A DNA stretch of 64,000 bases from JACKBK01 sp963707275 (GTDB lineage: Bacteria; Chloroflexota; Anaerolineae; JAAEKA01), in NCBI GenBank assembly GCA_963707275.1, contig CAVPPH010000013.1:248001-312000 (forward strand). The letters run 5' to 3'. The position numbers were made by a program, and so were the translations under genes. The notes beneath the pieces are model-generated. The model was not told the origin of the DNA and made no database searches. It saw only the letters and a program-made list of their open reading frames with translations. This document shows, one piece after another, positions 18,516 to 25,980 of this stretch (the stretch's first letter is position 1; every line of letters begins with the position of its first letter).

Positions 18516-19178
18516 ATGAGCGGACCTGCCAAACAGTACTGGAGCGACGATATCGACGTGACGTTCGAGCTGCGGCGCTGCATCCATGTGGCTGAGTGCC
18601 TGCGCGGCGCGCCGAAGGTCTTCGACACGTCCAAACGTCCCTGGGTTGAGCCGGCCAACGAGCCGGCCGACAAGGTGGCCGCGGTGGTGCTGCGCTGCCC
18701 GTCCGGCGCGCTGCATTTCGAACGCAAGGACGGCGGCCCCGCGGAAGAGGGTGAGGACCTGACGGTCATCTGGACGCCGGCCAACTACCCGCTGTTTATC
18801 CGGGGCGATTTCACGCTGGAACTGCCAGGCGAGGATGAGCCGTTACACGAGACCCGCGCGACGCTTTGTCGCTGCGGTGCGTCGGAGAACAAACCATTCT
18901 GCGACAACCGTCACCGCAAGTCAGGCTTTTCCGCCGACGGCGAACTGGGCGAGAACCAGGCGCGCGTCGTACCCGGTGGTGATGATGAGCGGCTGCACAT
19001 CATTCCAATGGCCAACGGGCCGCTGCGGCTGCGGGGCAACTTCCGACTGGTTGGCGGCCATGGCCGTGCAGTCTACGAGGGGAATCGGGCGCTGCTTTGC
19101 CGCTGTGGCCAGTCGCAGAACAAGCCGTTCTGCGACAGCTCTCATGAGTTGGTTGGTTTCCAGGCGGACGGCCAATGA
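18516..19178 (+). CDS. Divergent ferredoxin fused to two CDGSH iron-sulfur domains
   Basis: Protein of 220 residues. Residues 1-75 are a divergent 4Fe-4S mono-cluster domain (Fer4_19: CIHVAECLRG and VVLRCPSGALHFER). Two CDGSH-type [2Fe-2S] domains follow, each with the three-Cys one-His signature: CRCGASENKPFCDNRH and CRCGQSQNKPFCDSSH. These are the mitoNEET/CISD clusters. The protein is probably a soluble electron or Fe-S cluster carrier. It is preceded by a palindromic repeat and followed by another, so it stands as its own unit. Confidence 0.88.
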   Translation: MSGPAKQYWSDDIDVTFELRRCIHVAECLRGAPKVFDTSKRPWVEPANEPADKVAAVVLRCPSGALHFERKDGGPAEEGEDLTVIWTPANYPLFIRGDFTLELPGEDEPLHETRATLCRCGASENKPFCDNRHRKSGFSADGELGENQARVVPGGDDERLHIIPMANGPLRLRGNFRLVGGHGRAVYEGNRALLCRCGQSQNKPFCDSSHELVGFQADGQ

Positions 19179-19208
19179 GACAAGGTGCACGCTAAGTCGG
19201 TCGACTGA

Positions 19209-19278
19209 GTCACTGCGAGGAGGCTGCCGACGAAGCAGTCCCGCGAGACTGCTTCGTCGGCAGCCTCCTCGCAGTGAC
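19209..19278. repeat. Perfect 32-base-arm palindromic repeat (GTCACTGCGAG family), copy 1
   Basis: Arms 19209-19240 and 19247-19278 are perfectly complementary around a 6-base loop. The ends read GTCACTGCGAG ... CTCGCAGTGAC. A diverged copy lies at 55477-55558. It resembles the widespread GTCATTGCGAG...AAGCAATC repeats of many bacteria. Confidence 0.85.
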
Positions 19279-19319
19279 AGTTTCAACCAGATTTCAAACA
19301 CATCCAATTTGAATTACGC

Positions 19320-19348
19320 TTGCCAAGCGCCTGCGATCACGGTACAAT
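19320..19348 (+). promoter_or_regulatory. Promoter of the SDR gene
   Basis: TTGCCA (19320-19325), a 17-base spacer and TACAAT (19343-19348), 37 bases before the start codon. Confidence 0.65.
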
Positions 19349-19384
19349 GGCGCTCCAAAGCAGTGACAACTAAGGAGCGTGATT

Positions 19385-20044
19385 ATGGACCAACGTCTTT
19401 GTGTGATCGTCGGTGCTGCGCCAAGTCTGGGGGTTGCGATCGCTCGCCGGTTTGGGAGCGAACAGTTTCGCGTTGCGTTGATCTCGCGGCGCAGCGCGCT
19501 GCTGCCAGGTTATCTGGCGACGCTGCGCGAGGAAGGGATCGACGCGACGGGTTACATCGCGCATCCCGGGGATTTTTCTGAGCTGCGGGCAGCCTTTGCC
19601 ACTGTCCATGAGGAGTTGGGAGACGCTGACGTGCTGGTCTACAACTCGGCCATCGCCCGTCCGGTTCAGCCGTCAGAATTGGATCCGGCGACCGTGTTGA
19701 ACGAATTGGCTGTCAACGTGGTGGGCGTGCTCGTCAGCGTGGAGGAGGTCTTACCTGAGATGCGTCGCCGTCGCCGCGGAACAATCATCTTTACCGGCGC
19801 AGAATTGGCGACCAATCCCAATCTGCAATATGCTTCTCTGGGGATCGGCAAGGCGGGGCTGCGTAACCTCGCCATCGCGCTGGGCGACGAACTGGAGGTC
19901 GAGGGAGTCCACGTTGCCATGGTCACGATCAACGATTTCGTGCGACCTGGCGCGCATCTCGAGCCGGAAGCCGTGGCCGAAAACTACTGGACACTGTACA
20001 CGCAGGAGCCGCTGCATCGCCAGCGCGAGATTGTACTGCGCTGA
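19385..20044 (+). CDS. Atypical short-chain dehydrogenase/reductase
   Basis: The ATG at 19385 is chosen over the GTG six bases upstream because AAGGAG stands 7 bases before it. 219 residues. The Rossmann motif is GAAPSLG instead of TGxxxGIG. The conserved NxA-type segment reads LVYNSA, and the catalytic region is YASLGIGKAGLRNLA. The Lys of the YxxxK pair is present, but the position four residues before it is Leu, so the usual catalytic Tyr is displaced or missing. Such GxPxLG-type SDRs form a divergent subgroup; the reaction is unknown. Single gene with its own promoter. Confidence 0.8.
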   Translation: MDQRLCVIVGAAPSLGVAIARRFGSEQFRVALISRRSALLPGYLATLREEGIDATGYIAHPGDFSELRAAFATVHEELGDADVLVYNSAIARPVQPSELDPATVLNELAVNVVGVLVSVEEVLPEMRRRRRGTIIFTGAELATNPNLQYASLGIGKAGLRNLAIALGDELEVEGVHVAMVTINDFVRPGAHLEPEAVAENYWTLYTQEPLHRQREIVLR

Positions 20045-20049
20045 TACGA

Positions 20050-20133
20050 CAGGACTGCCAGTCCTGCTCTTGCGACCAAGTGGCTGACGCGTCAGTTTGT
20101 CTCTTGTGCAGGACAACGACTGGCAGTCCTGCC
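20050..20133. repeat. AGGACTGGCAGT palindromic repeat, copy 1
   Basis: It begins with CAGGACTGCCAGTCCTG (20050-20066, itself self-complementary) and ends GACTGGCAGTCCTGCC. The ends match copies at 45473-45553 and 57864-57897. It lies in the gap between two convergent genes and could double as a bidirectional terminator. Confidence 0.65.
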
Positions 20134-20140
20134 TGACTAG

Positions 20141-22389
20141 CTATACCTCCAGGACGTTTACCACCCGGATCAGATGCGCGGTGCGGTCGGCGACGAGAGT
20201 TCGCGACTGCGCGGTGCAGGACTGACGCTGCCGCAGGATGCGCGTCTTCCATTTCGTTCAGTGAAGCGCGTGTTAGCCGGTAGACCACTGAAGGCTCGTC
20301 AACGACCACCGAAGCGCCGCGCTCGTACCCCAGATAGAACCCCAGTTCTCCCACTACGGTTGGCCCGCCGCGCATCGTTTCCAGCCTGTGCGCCGGATGG
20401 CCGGCTTGCTCGATCTGCGCGGTAACCTGGCCCGACTCCAGGAAGTACATGTCGTCCGGCGGGTCGCCCTGCTGGATCAGGCATTCGCCGCCGGCAAGCT
20501 GCTGACGTTCCAGATATTGCAGCAACTGGTCAACGGCAGGCCTGTCTTTTGTCAGCTCAGCAAGCTGCGCCGCCAAGCCACCGGTCGAGGCTGGCGTCCA
20601 TTTGTTGGCGCGGCAGCAAATCCTCTTCGCACCACTCCACTGCTCGATCAAGGTCTGAAAACACCCGCACCGTGGGGCGATCCTGCGCGATGATGCCGGT
20701 GTGCCGCAACTGTTGCAGCACCGGTTCCGACGCGCCTGTGAAAAACAGCGTGACCCCTTGCTGCGCGGCTACCTGTTCCATTCGCGAGAAGCTCAGTGCA
20801 GCCGTCGAATTGATGCCGGTGACCTGATGGAAGTCCAGCAAGATATGGCGCAACGTGGCCGGCTGCTGCTGCATTCGCGCCCGCACCTGTTCGAGCAAAT
20901 AGTTGGCTGTTCCAAAGAAGATGAAGCCTTGCAGCTCCAGAATATACATCTGCGCGCCGACGCTGCTCAGAAAATTCCGCTGTTTCGGATCGTGCGTGAC
21001 CCGGCTGTTGAGGATCTCGCCGGTGAAGCGGCGGCGGATCACATCGACCCGGCTGTAAGCGACGACGAACATGACGACCGTCGCCGCGATGCCGACCGCC
21101 ACGCCCTGGAAAAAGCCGAAGACGGCGATGACGCCCAGGATGAGCAGGATGATGGCATAGTCGATGGTAGGAAACTTGCGATAGGTTTCGACGGTCCACT
21201 CGATTAGCAGCTCAAGGCCGAGGTAGAGCAGCACGCCGCCGATTACAAACCGGGGCGCCAGTGAGAGCAAGCCGGCGCCGGAAAACAACACGCCCGCGCA
21301 CACCAGCGCGCCCACCAGACCGGGCAGGCGGCTATCAACGCGCATCTTCAGGTTGAGATCCGACAACGAGAATTGCTGGAAGTTCACGATGCCGGCGAAC
21401 CAGCCGGTGAGCAGGTTGGCAGCGCCGGCCGCGCGCAATTCCTGATCGAGCTTGACATCCTGCCCAGACGCGCTTTCCAGACCCGTGGCATTGAGGAGAG
21501 CGCTGATGGCGCTGACCAGGACGATCACCACGATGGCGGGTGACTCGCGGAGAATCACCTGCCAGTTCACCTGGCTTAGCTCGACTGGTGTCACTGGTTG
21601 CAAAAGTGACCGGTCGGGAAACGGTCCTGCGAGCCAGCCGTGGGCAGCCTGCGGGTTGCCGCCTGTCACAATCGCCGCCACCAGGTGGTACAGCACTGCG
21701 CTGGCGATGATTACGCCCGTTGTCAGCATGGGGCCGCTGCCGCGCCGTGAGAGGATGGTTAGCACGATCGCCAGCGCCACACCGGGCAGCACTTGCGCCA
21801 GCAGACCAAATTCCTGCGGATGCAGCAATTCCTCGATGTGACGACCCTCCGGCAGCATTGCTTCAAGGGCACCGTGTGCCAGCAGCCAGCCGGTGCCCGC
21901 CAGGAAACCGCCGACGACCGGATAGGGCAGGAAGCGGATCAGGCTACCCAGTTTGAAGACCCCCAGCGCCAGCATGAACGCGCCGGTGGCCAGCGTCGTC
22001 AGGCCGATGGTGGCGAAGACGGTAGCTGCGGTCTGGCCTTCGGTGGCCGTGGCCGGCATGGCGGCCAGCACCGCGGCGATTACCACTCCCAGAATCGCGG
22101 CTGGCACGTCCTGGTTGCCACCTACGGTGCCGCGCAGCGTCGCAAAGAGGGCGATGACGATCCCCGACAGTGTGGCGCCCAGCAGGGCCAGCCCAACCGC
22201 ACGCCCGATCAGCGGCGCGGCTTCGCCGGGCAGGACCAGCGTCGAGAAGGAGACGGCAAAGATGACCTCGATCAGGCCAACGATCAGGCCGGCGATCAGC
22301 GCGGGGAATAGTCGGTTTGGGCGAAACTCATTGGCAAGCTGCGCCCTGCGTGAGACAGGTGGGGAATGCGTGGGATTGGCTGATGACAT
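20141..22389 (-). CDS. SulP/SLC26 anion transporter with STAS and cyclic-nucleotide-binding domains (two frameshifts)
   Basis: About 750 residues when corrected. Residues 25-430 form the polytopic SulP core (FPALIAGLIVGLIEVIFAVSF, GTVGGNQDVPAAI). A STAS domain follows (MYILELQGFIFFGTANYL, ILLDFHQVTGINSTAALSF). After a frame change near 20590 a cyclic-nucleotide-binding domain reads GGECLIQQGDPPDDMYFLESGQV and VVGELGFYLGYERGASVVV. A second frame change near 20195 restores a short C-terminal helix. The architecture is known from fungi and some bacteria, where the regulatory domain may gate anion uptake. The likely substrate is sulfate or bicarbonate, not decidable here. Transcribed alone from the promoter at 22438-22466. 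Confidence 0.85.
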
Positions 22390-22437
22390 GTGGACCTCGC
22401 CTCAGTTGCGCGCTTGTGCTGAACTCTGGTGGCGCAA

Positions 22438-22466
22438 ATAGTACCGTAGGCGGGCTGAGAGACCAA
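22438..22466 (-). promoter_or_regulatory. Promoter of the SulP gene
   Basis: Minus strand TTGGTC (22466-22461), 17-base spacer, TACTAT (22443-22438), about 49 bases before the start codon. Confidence 0.5.
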
Positions 22467-22498
22467 ATGTCACACGTGTAAGCAAAACCGGTTGGACA

Positions 22499-22563
22499 GC
22501 GGAGTGCGCATCCTCAGATGCGCCCGGGGCGTCACACGGCGCATCTGAGGATGCGCACTCCGC
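22499..22563. repeat. Perfect 26-base inverted repeat
   Basis: Arms 22499-22524 and 22538-22563 are exactly complementary (GCGGAGTGCGCATCCTCAGA...), with a 13-base loop. It lies between the promoter of the SulP gene and the 3' end of the YCII gene. No second copy was seen in the window. Confidence 0.8.
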
Positions 22564-22623
22564 GCGATTGTGGGCGCTTGTCCTGCGACACGCCGTCAAG
22601 CCTCCGGGACGGTTTCAACCCGG

Positions 22624-22969
22624 TCAGCCGCAGACCTCAGCGCGCAGACCGACTACCGCCGACGGATCGGTGTACCAGGTCAGGTACTCGGCGCACAGCC
22701 GGCCGATCTGGATGGCTGGATCCCGTTCGACCAGCCGCTTCAGTTCCTCCAGCGACAGAAACAGATCGTGGGGAAAGACGTTGATGCCGCGAATGTCGCC
22801 GTCAGCGTGCAGTTCCACCGGGCCGGCCAGCGCCAACATTCCAGCATGCTGCATCGCGCTCGAGGTGCGCCTGATGGCGTCGTTGCAGCTCGTCCAACTC
22901 GGGCGATTCATCGGCGGTCCAGGTCGGCCCTTCGCGCAGCAAGACTACATAATGTTGCTTGAATTCCAT
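22624..22969 (-). CDS. YCII-domain protein (one frameshift)
   Basis: Starts MEFKQHYVVLLREGPTWTADES. After one extra base near 22855 it continues MQHAGMLALAGPVELHADGDIRG, VFPHDLFLSLEELKRLVERDPA and LCAEYLTWY. This is the full ferredoxin-like YCII fold of about 115 residues, with a conserved His/Asp-type pocket. The function of the family is not settled. Its start overlaps the 3' end of the GNAT gene by 25 bases, so it is part of the DinB-GNAT-YCII operon. Confidence 0.72.
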
Positions 22970-23922
22970 GGTTCTGAGTTCTCCAGTTGCCCGATCAGTC
23001 GATACATGCCGGGACGACGGCGATAGCCCAGCTTTTCATTGATGGCCAGCATCGGCCGGTTTGTCGAGTTGTTGTTGGTGATCATGCTCAGCACGCCGCG
23101 CGTTCTGGCATACTCGATGGCTAGCAGCTTCAATGCCAGCCCTATTCTACGTCCGCGATAGGCGCGCTCCACGCCGGTGATCATATTGCGCGCCAGTGAA
23201 CGGTCCTGAAACACGCCGACAGCCGACAGCCCGACAATTTGCCCACCGTCGGCGGCCATGATCTGTCCGAAGGGATCGAACCATGGGGCGTTTTGGACGA
23301 TGGCCCGGAAGTCTTCAAACGATGCGAACCCGCCCTGGGAGGCAGGGTCGTCCAGCACCGCGCGATAGTTTACGTCGTATAGCTGGCGAAAGACCGCCGG
23401 GTCATTGCCTGTATCGCCCAGCGTGATGAAATCTATCCCGTCCGATTGAACGCTCTCGATGACACCGATGAATGGCTTGGCGTCGAATGTTGTGAGGTCC
23501 AGCACCGATTCGAATACGTGCCGGTTGATTTCAAAGCCGCGTCGCTGGGCGAATCCCAGGCTGGCTGTGTCGTCGTCGCGCACCTCGCTGTCCAACAGGG
23601 TGTAGCCATGTTGCTCTGCAAACGTCCGGCCAAAATCGAAGAGGCGTGTGCCGATGCCGGCGTGGCGGCAATCAGGATCGACCGCCACCCAAAGGTGACA
23701 TCTGTCCGTGCCCATCCACTCGGCATGTTGTGCCAGCCCGTAGCCCGCGATGCCTTGGCCGATATTGGCAACGTAGCGCAGCCGCACCAATCCTGCCAAT
23801 TGATGGCGCTCCCATTCGCGCACATCGTCGGCGGTAACCGGCTCCAGCTCTATTCGAGATAGCAGCCTGGCGATCTGCTCAAAATCGGAACCGGGATCGG
23901 CGGGTCGAATGGTCACGTTCAT
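22945..23922 (-). CDS. Tandem GNAT acetyltransferase
   Basis: 325 residues with two GNAT-like halves. The N-terminal half carries the acetyl-CoA loop DPDCRHAGIGTRL (the Q/RxxGxG/A motif) and YTLLDSEVRDDD. The C-terminal half has VERAYRGRRIGLALKLLAIEYA and NNNSTNRPMLAINEKLGYRRRP, typical of mycothiol-synthase-like double GNATs. The acceptor substrate is unknown. Its ATG overlaps the stop of the DinB gene (ATGA), showing translational coupling. Confidence 0.88.
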   Translation of the reverse strand: MNVTIRPADPGSDFEQIARLLSRIELEPVTADDVREWERHQLAGLVRLRYVANIGQGIAGYGLAQHAEWMGTDRCHLWVAVDPDCRHAGIGTRLFDFGRTFAEQHGYTLLDSEVRDDDTASLGFAQRRGFEINRHVFESVLDLTTFDAKPFIGVIESVQSDGIDFITLGDTGNDPAVFRQLYDVNYRAVLDDPASQGGFASFEDFRAIVQNAPWFDPFGQIMAADGGQIVGLSAVGVFQDRSLARNMITGVERAYRGRRIGLALKLLAIEYARTRGVLSMITNNNSTNRPMLAINEKLGYRRRPGMYRLIGQLENSEPWNSSNIM

Positions 23923-24517
23923 CTATTGGGGACAGTGGCGAGGTCGGCACGCGCCTGCTGTGCCTGGCGGACGATTTTCACGATCTGCGCCAGATGCGAG
24001 TCGTCGTGCAGCAGACCAATGACGAAACGCACGATGGCATTGTAGGAGCGTTTGTTCCACGCCGAGGTGAACAGGTGTCGAGGTGCGGCGGGTCCGGCCA
24101 CATGTCCAGGCTGGCCAGGCGCATACGACGGCTCTCTTCCAGGCGTTGGTGGCACTGTGCGATCGTGGTCACACCAAGCCAGGGAACCTCGTAGCGCGAG
24201 CGGCCTTCGCGCAGCGGCACGCCACGTGCCAGCTCCGCTGCCAGGTAAGCAGCCTCCTCGCCGGACGCGGTGACGTGGACGATCACATGGCCCAGTGTCC
24301 AGGGCAGCAACACCTCGTCGGGATCCGTGGCATACGTGTCCTCAGCGTCGGGGTCATCCGGCACGAAGACCACGTCGTCGTCCCGTGCGGCCGCGATCAT
24401 CGCCTGCATGGCGTCCAGCATCTCGTTGGTCAGTCGCCGCAGGTCGTCGATATCCAGATCGCGGCACAATTCGTCGATGGTGATTTGCTTGCTGCGAACA
24501 GCGTTGAAGTCCAGCAT
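23919..24517 (-). CDS. DinB-like four-helix protein (one frameshift)
   Basis: About 199 residues when corrected. Features: IDELCRDLDIDDLRRLTNEMLDAMQAM, then WTLGHVIVHVTASGEEAAYLAAELARG, the helix with the metal-binding His of the DinB superfamily. The frame changes near 24072 into FTSAWNKRSYNAIVRFVIGLLHDDSHLAQI, whose H-D-xx-H completes the metal triad typical of the family. DinB proteins include thiol-dependent transferases (BSH- or MSH-using). It is the first gene of a three-gene operon with GNAT and YCII. Confidence 0.78.
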
Positions 24518-24535
24518 GGTATCTCATCCAAGAAA

Positions 24536-24568
24536 ACGGGGCTGCCAGTTCCAGTCTGGCAGCCCCGT
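24536..24568 (-). terminator. Intrinsic terminator after osmC
   Basis: The stem ACGGGGCTGCCAG / CTGGCAGCCCCGT with a 7-base loop is followed on the minus strand by TTTTCTT, just after the OsmC stop codon. Confidence 0.8.
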
Positions 24569-24574
24569 GATTTA

Positions 24575-24994
24575 TCAGACCAGCGTGGCGTCGAGATTGA
24601 TCTCGGGCACGGCTGCCAGTGCTTTGGAAACCGGGCACTTAGCCTTCGCTTCGGCGGCGATCTCGGCAAACCGCTCGGCGGTGATGTTGGGCACCTCGGC
24701 CTGGCAGACCAGATCGATGCGGCTGATGGTCGGCCCGGCGGTCAGGTGGACGTGTGCGACGGTGTGGATATTTACCGGCGGCGTCTCGTTGCCGGTTAGC
24801 AGGGCAGACAGGAACATGGAGTAGCAGCCGGCGTGCGCCGCGCCGACCAATTCCTCGGGGTTGGTGCCGGTCTCGTCGGCGAAGCGCGACGCCCAGGTGT
24901 AGGGGCCTTCGAAACGGCCGCTCCCAAGCTTCATCGTGCCGCTGCCTTCTTTGAGGGTGCCGTTCCAGACGGCCTCTGATGTGCGAACTGACAT
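24575..24994 (-). CDS. osmC: OsmC/Ohr-family peroxiredoxin
   Basis: 139 residues from an ATG with AAGGAG 9 bases upstream. Two reactive cysteines are present: the first in GAAHAGCYSMFLSALL, the second in AKAKCPVSKAL. The N-terminal TSEAVWNGTLKEGSGTMKLGSG and the TNPEELVGAAHAGC segment are typical of the OsmC subgroup. The family reduces organic hydroperoxides. Single gene with a terminator. Confidence 0.92.
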   Translation of the reverse strand: MSVRTSEAVWNGTLKEGSGTMKLGSGRFEGPYTWASRFADETGTNPEELVGAAHAGCYSMFLSALLTGNETPPVNIHTVAHVHLTAGPTISRIDLVCQAEVPNITAERFAEIAAEAKAKCPVSKALAAVPEINLDATLV

Positions 24995-25159
24995 GGGTGA
25001 GTCTCCTTTTTGTGTTGTGGTCAAACGTTCTGATGCAAAGTTAGTCGATGCGGGTTCGAATCGCTGTACGCGTACATCCAAACCACTCTATGCTGAGCGC
25101 GCCAAGCCCCACCGCGGGGTGGGGCCTGGAAGTGAGGGTAAGCAACGTTGCAGCGATTC

Positions 25160-25203
25160 CTGGCTCGGTCGACCCCTTCGGGGTGCAAGCAAAGACCGGC
25201 CAG
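25160..25203. repeat. CTGGCTCGGTC...GACCGGCCAG repeat, copy 1
   Basis: Arms CTGGCTCGGTC (25160-25170) and GACCGGCCAG (25194-25203) flank an inner GACCCCTTCGGGGT hairpin. Two shorter relatives lie at 59963-59986 and 61050-61078. Confidence 0.55.
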
Positions 25204-25211
25204 AGCAGACG

Positions 25212-25724
25212 CTAGTTGAAATCGCGGATGCTGTTCTTGGTGCTGAGACCTGCTCCCAGCAGCAGCAGCGGAATGACCGTGTGAAAAGCAGCGAAGACGC
25301 TGGCATACGCCACTACGCCGACAGCGACTGAGCCTGCCACCGCGACAAGGTAAAGATAGATAGCCCAACGCTTCCAGAACCACATACCGACGGCGCCGGC
25401 CACTGCAAGCAACGCAACAACAACCGCCAGCCCCAGGAAGATCGGCACCTGGGTTTCATCTATGTTATCTTTGCGGTAGACGAACATCAGGACGGCCGTC
25501 AGGATGGCGTCGGCCAGGATCAGCGCTAACGCGACGGTTAGCATCGGGCCGCGTTTCTTGTGGGTTGGCTGTGCAGTCTTGCCGGTTTGTTTAGTGGCTG
25601 GCTTGTTGCCCTGCTTGCTGTTCTGGCTACCGGATTTGCCAGACTTTTGTGATGCTGGCGCCGGCTGCTCAGTGGTCTGGCGGGGCGCAGCCTTGCGCTG
25701 GGACGGGGATTTGCCTGAACTCAT
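25212..25724 (-). CDS. Small membrane protein with basic cytoplasmic tail
   Basis: 170 residues from the ATG at 25724. Residues 1-60 are Lys/Gln/Ser/Thr-rich and without clear fold. Four hydrophobic segments follow (LTVALALILADAILTAVLMFVY, IFLGLAVVVALLAVAGAVGMWF, AIYLYLVAVAGSVAVGVVAYA, FHTVIPLLLLGAGLS). No family is recognised beyond a general four-helix membrane protein. It stands alone between osmC and the divergently transcribed FG-GAP gene. Confidence 0.65.
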   Translation of the reverse strand: MSSGKSPSQRKAAPRQTTEQPAPASQKSGKSGSQNSKQGNKPATKQTGKTAQPTHKKRGPMLTVALALILADAILTAVLMFVYRKDNIDETQVPIFLGLAVVVALLAVAGAVGMWFWKRWAIYLYLVAVAGSVAVGVVAYASVFAAFHTVIPLLLLGAGLSTKNSIRDFN

Positions 25725-25897
25725 GACTCTTGAAGAATTCCTTTCGATGAGACGTTTCTCTCTGCCGCGCCGCCTGGCCTGGCATGCAGACTTCCGAAGT
25801 CGCAGCGGGCGCGTGGCAACCATGAAATTATCGTTCCAATCGTCGTTTGTGTCAAACGTGGCAGGGCGGTTCAACACCCCGGTCGTTTTCAGTCGAT

Positions 25898-25925
25898 TTG
25901 TGTTTATCCGTAAACTCCGTACAAT
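25898..25925 (+). promoter_or_regulatory. Promoter of the FG-GAP/metalloprotease-like gene
   Basis: TTGTGT (25898-25903), a 16-base spacer and TACAAT (25920-25925), followed by a leader ending in AGGAGG before the ATG at 25981. Confidence 0.5.
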
Positions 25926-25980
25926 TATCCGCACTCTGTAGTTGCCAGAATTGGCGCATCGTTTCAGGAGGATACAGCAC

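Noticed and set aside
20050..20133. A plain intrinsic terminator
   Set aside because: It has the same ends as the hemH insert and the copy at 57864, so a repeat family explains it better, although it may also terminate transcription.
25040..25080. GGGTTCGAATCGC, resembling a tRNA T-loop
   Set aside because: The flanking bases cannot form a five-base T-stem, and no acceptor or anticodon arm fits on either strand.
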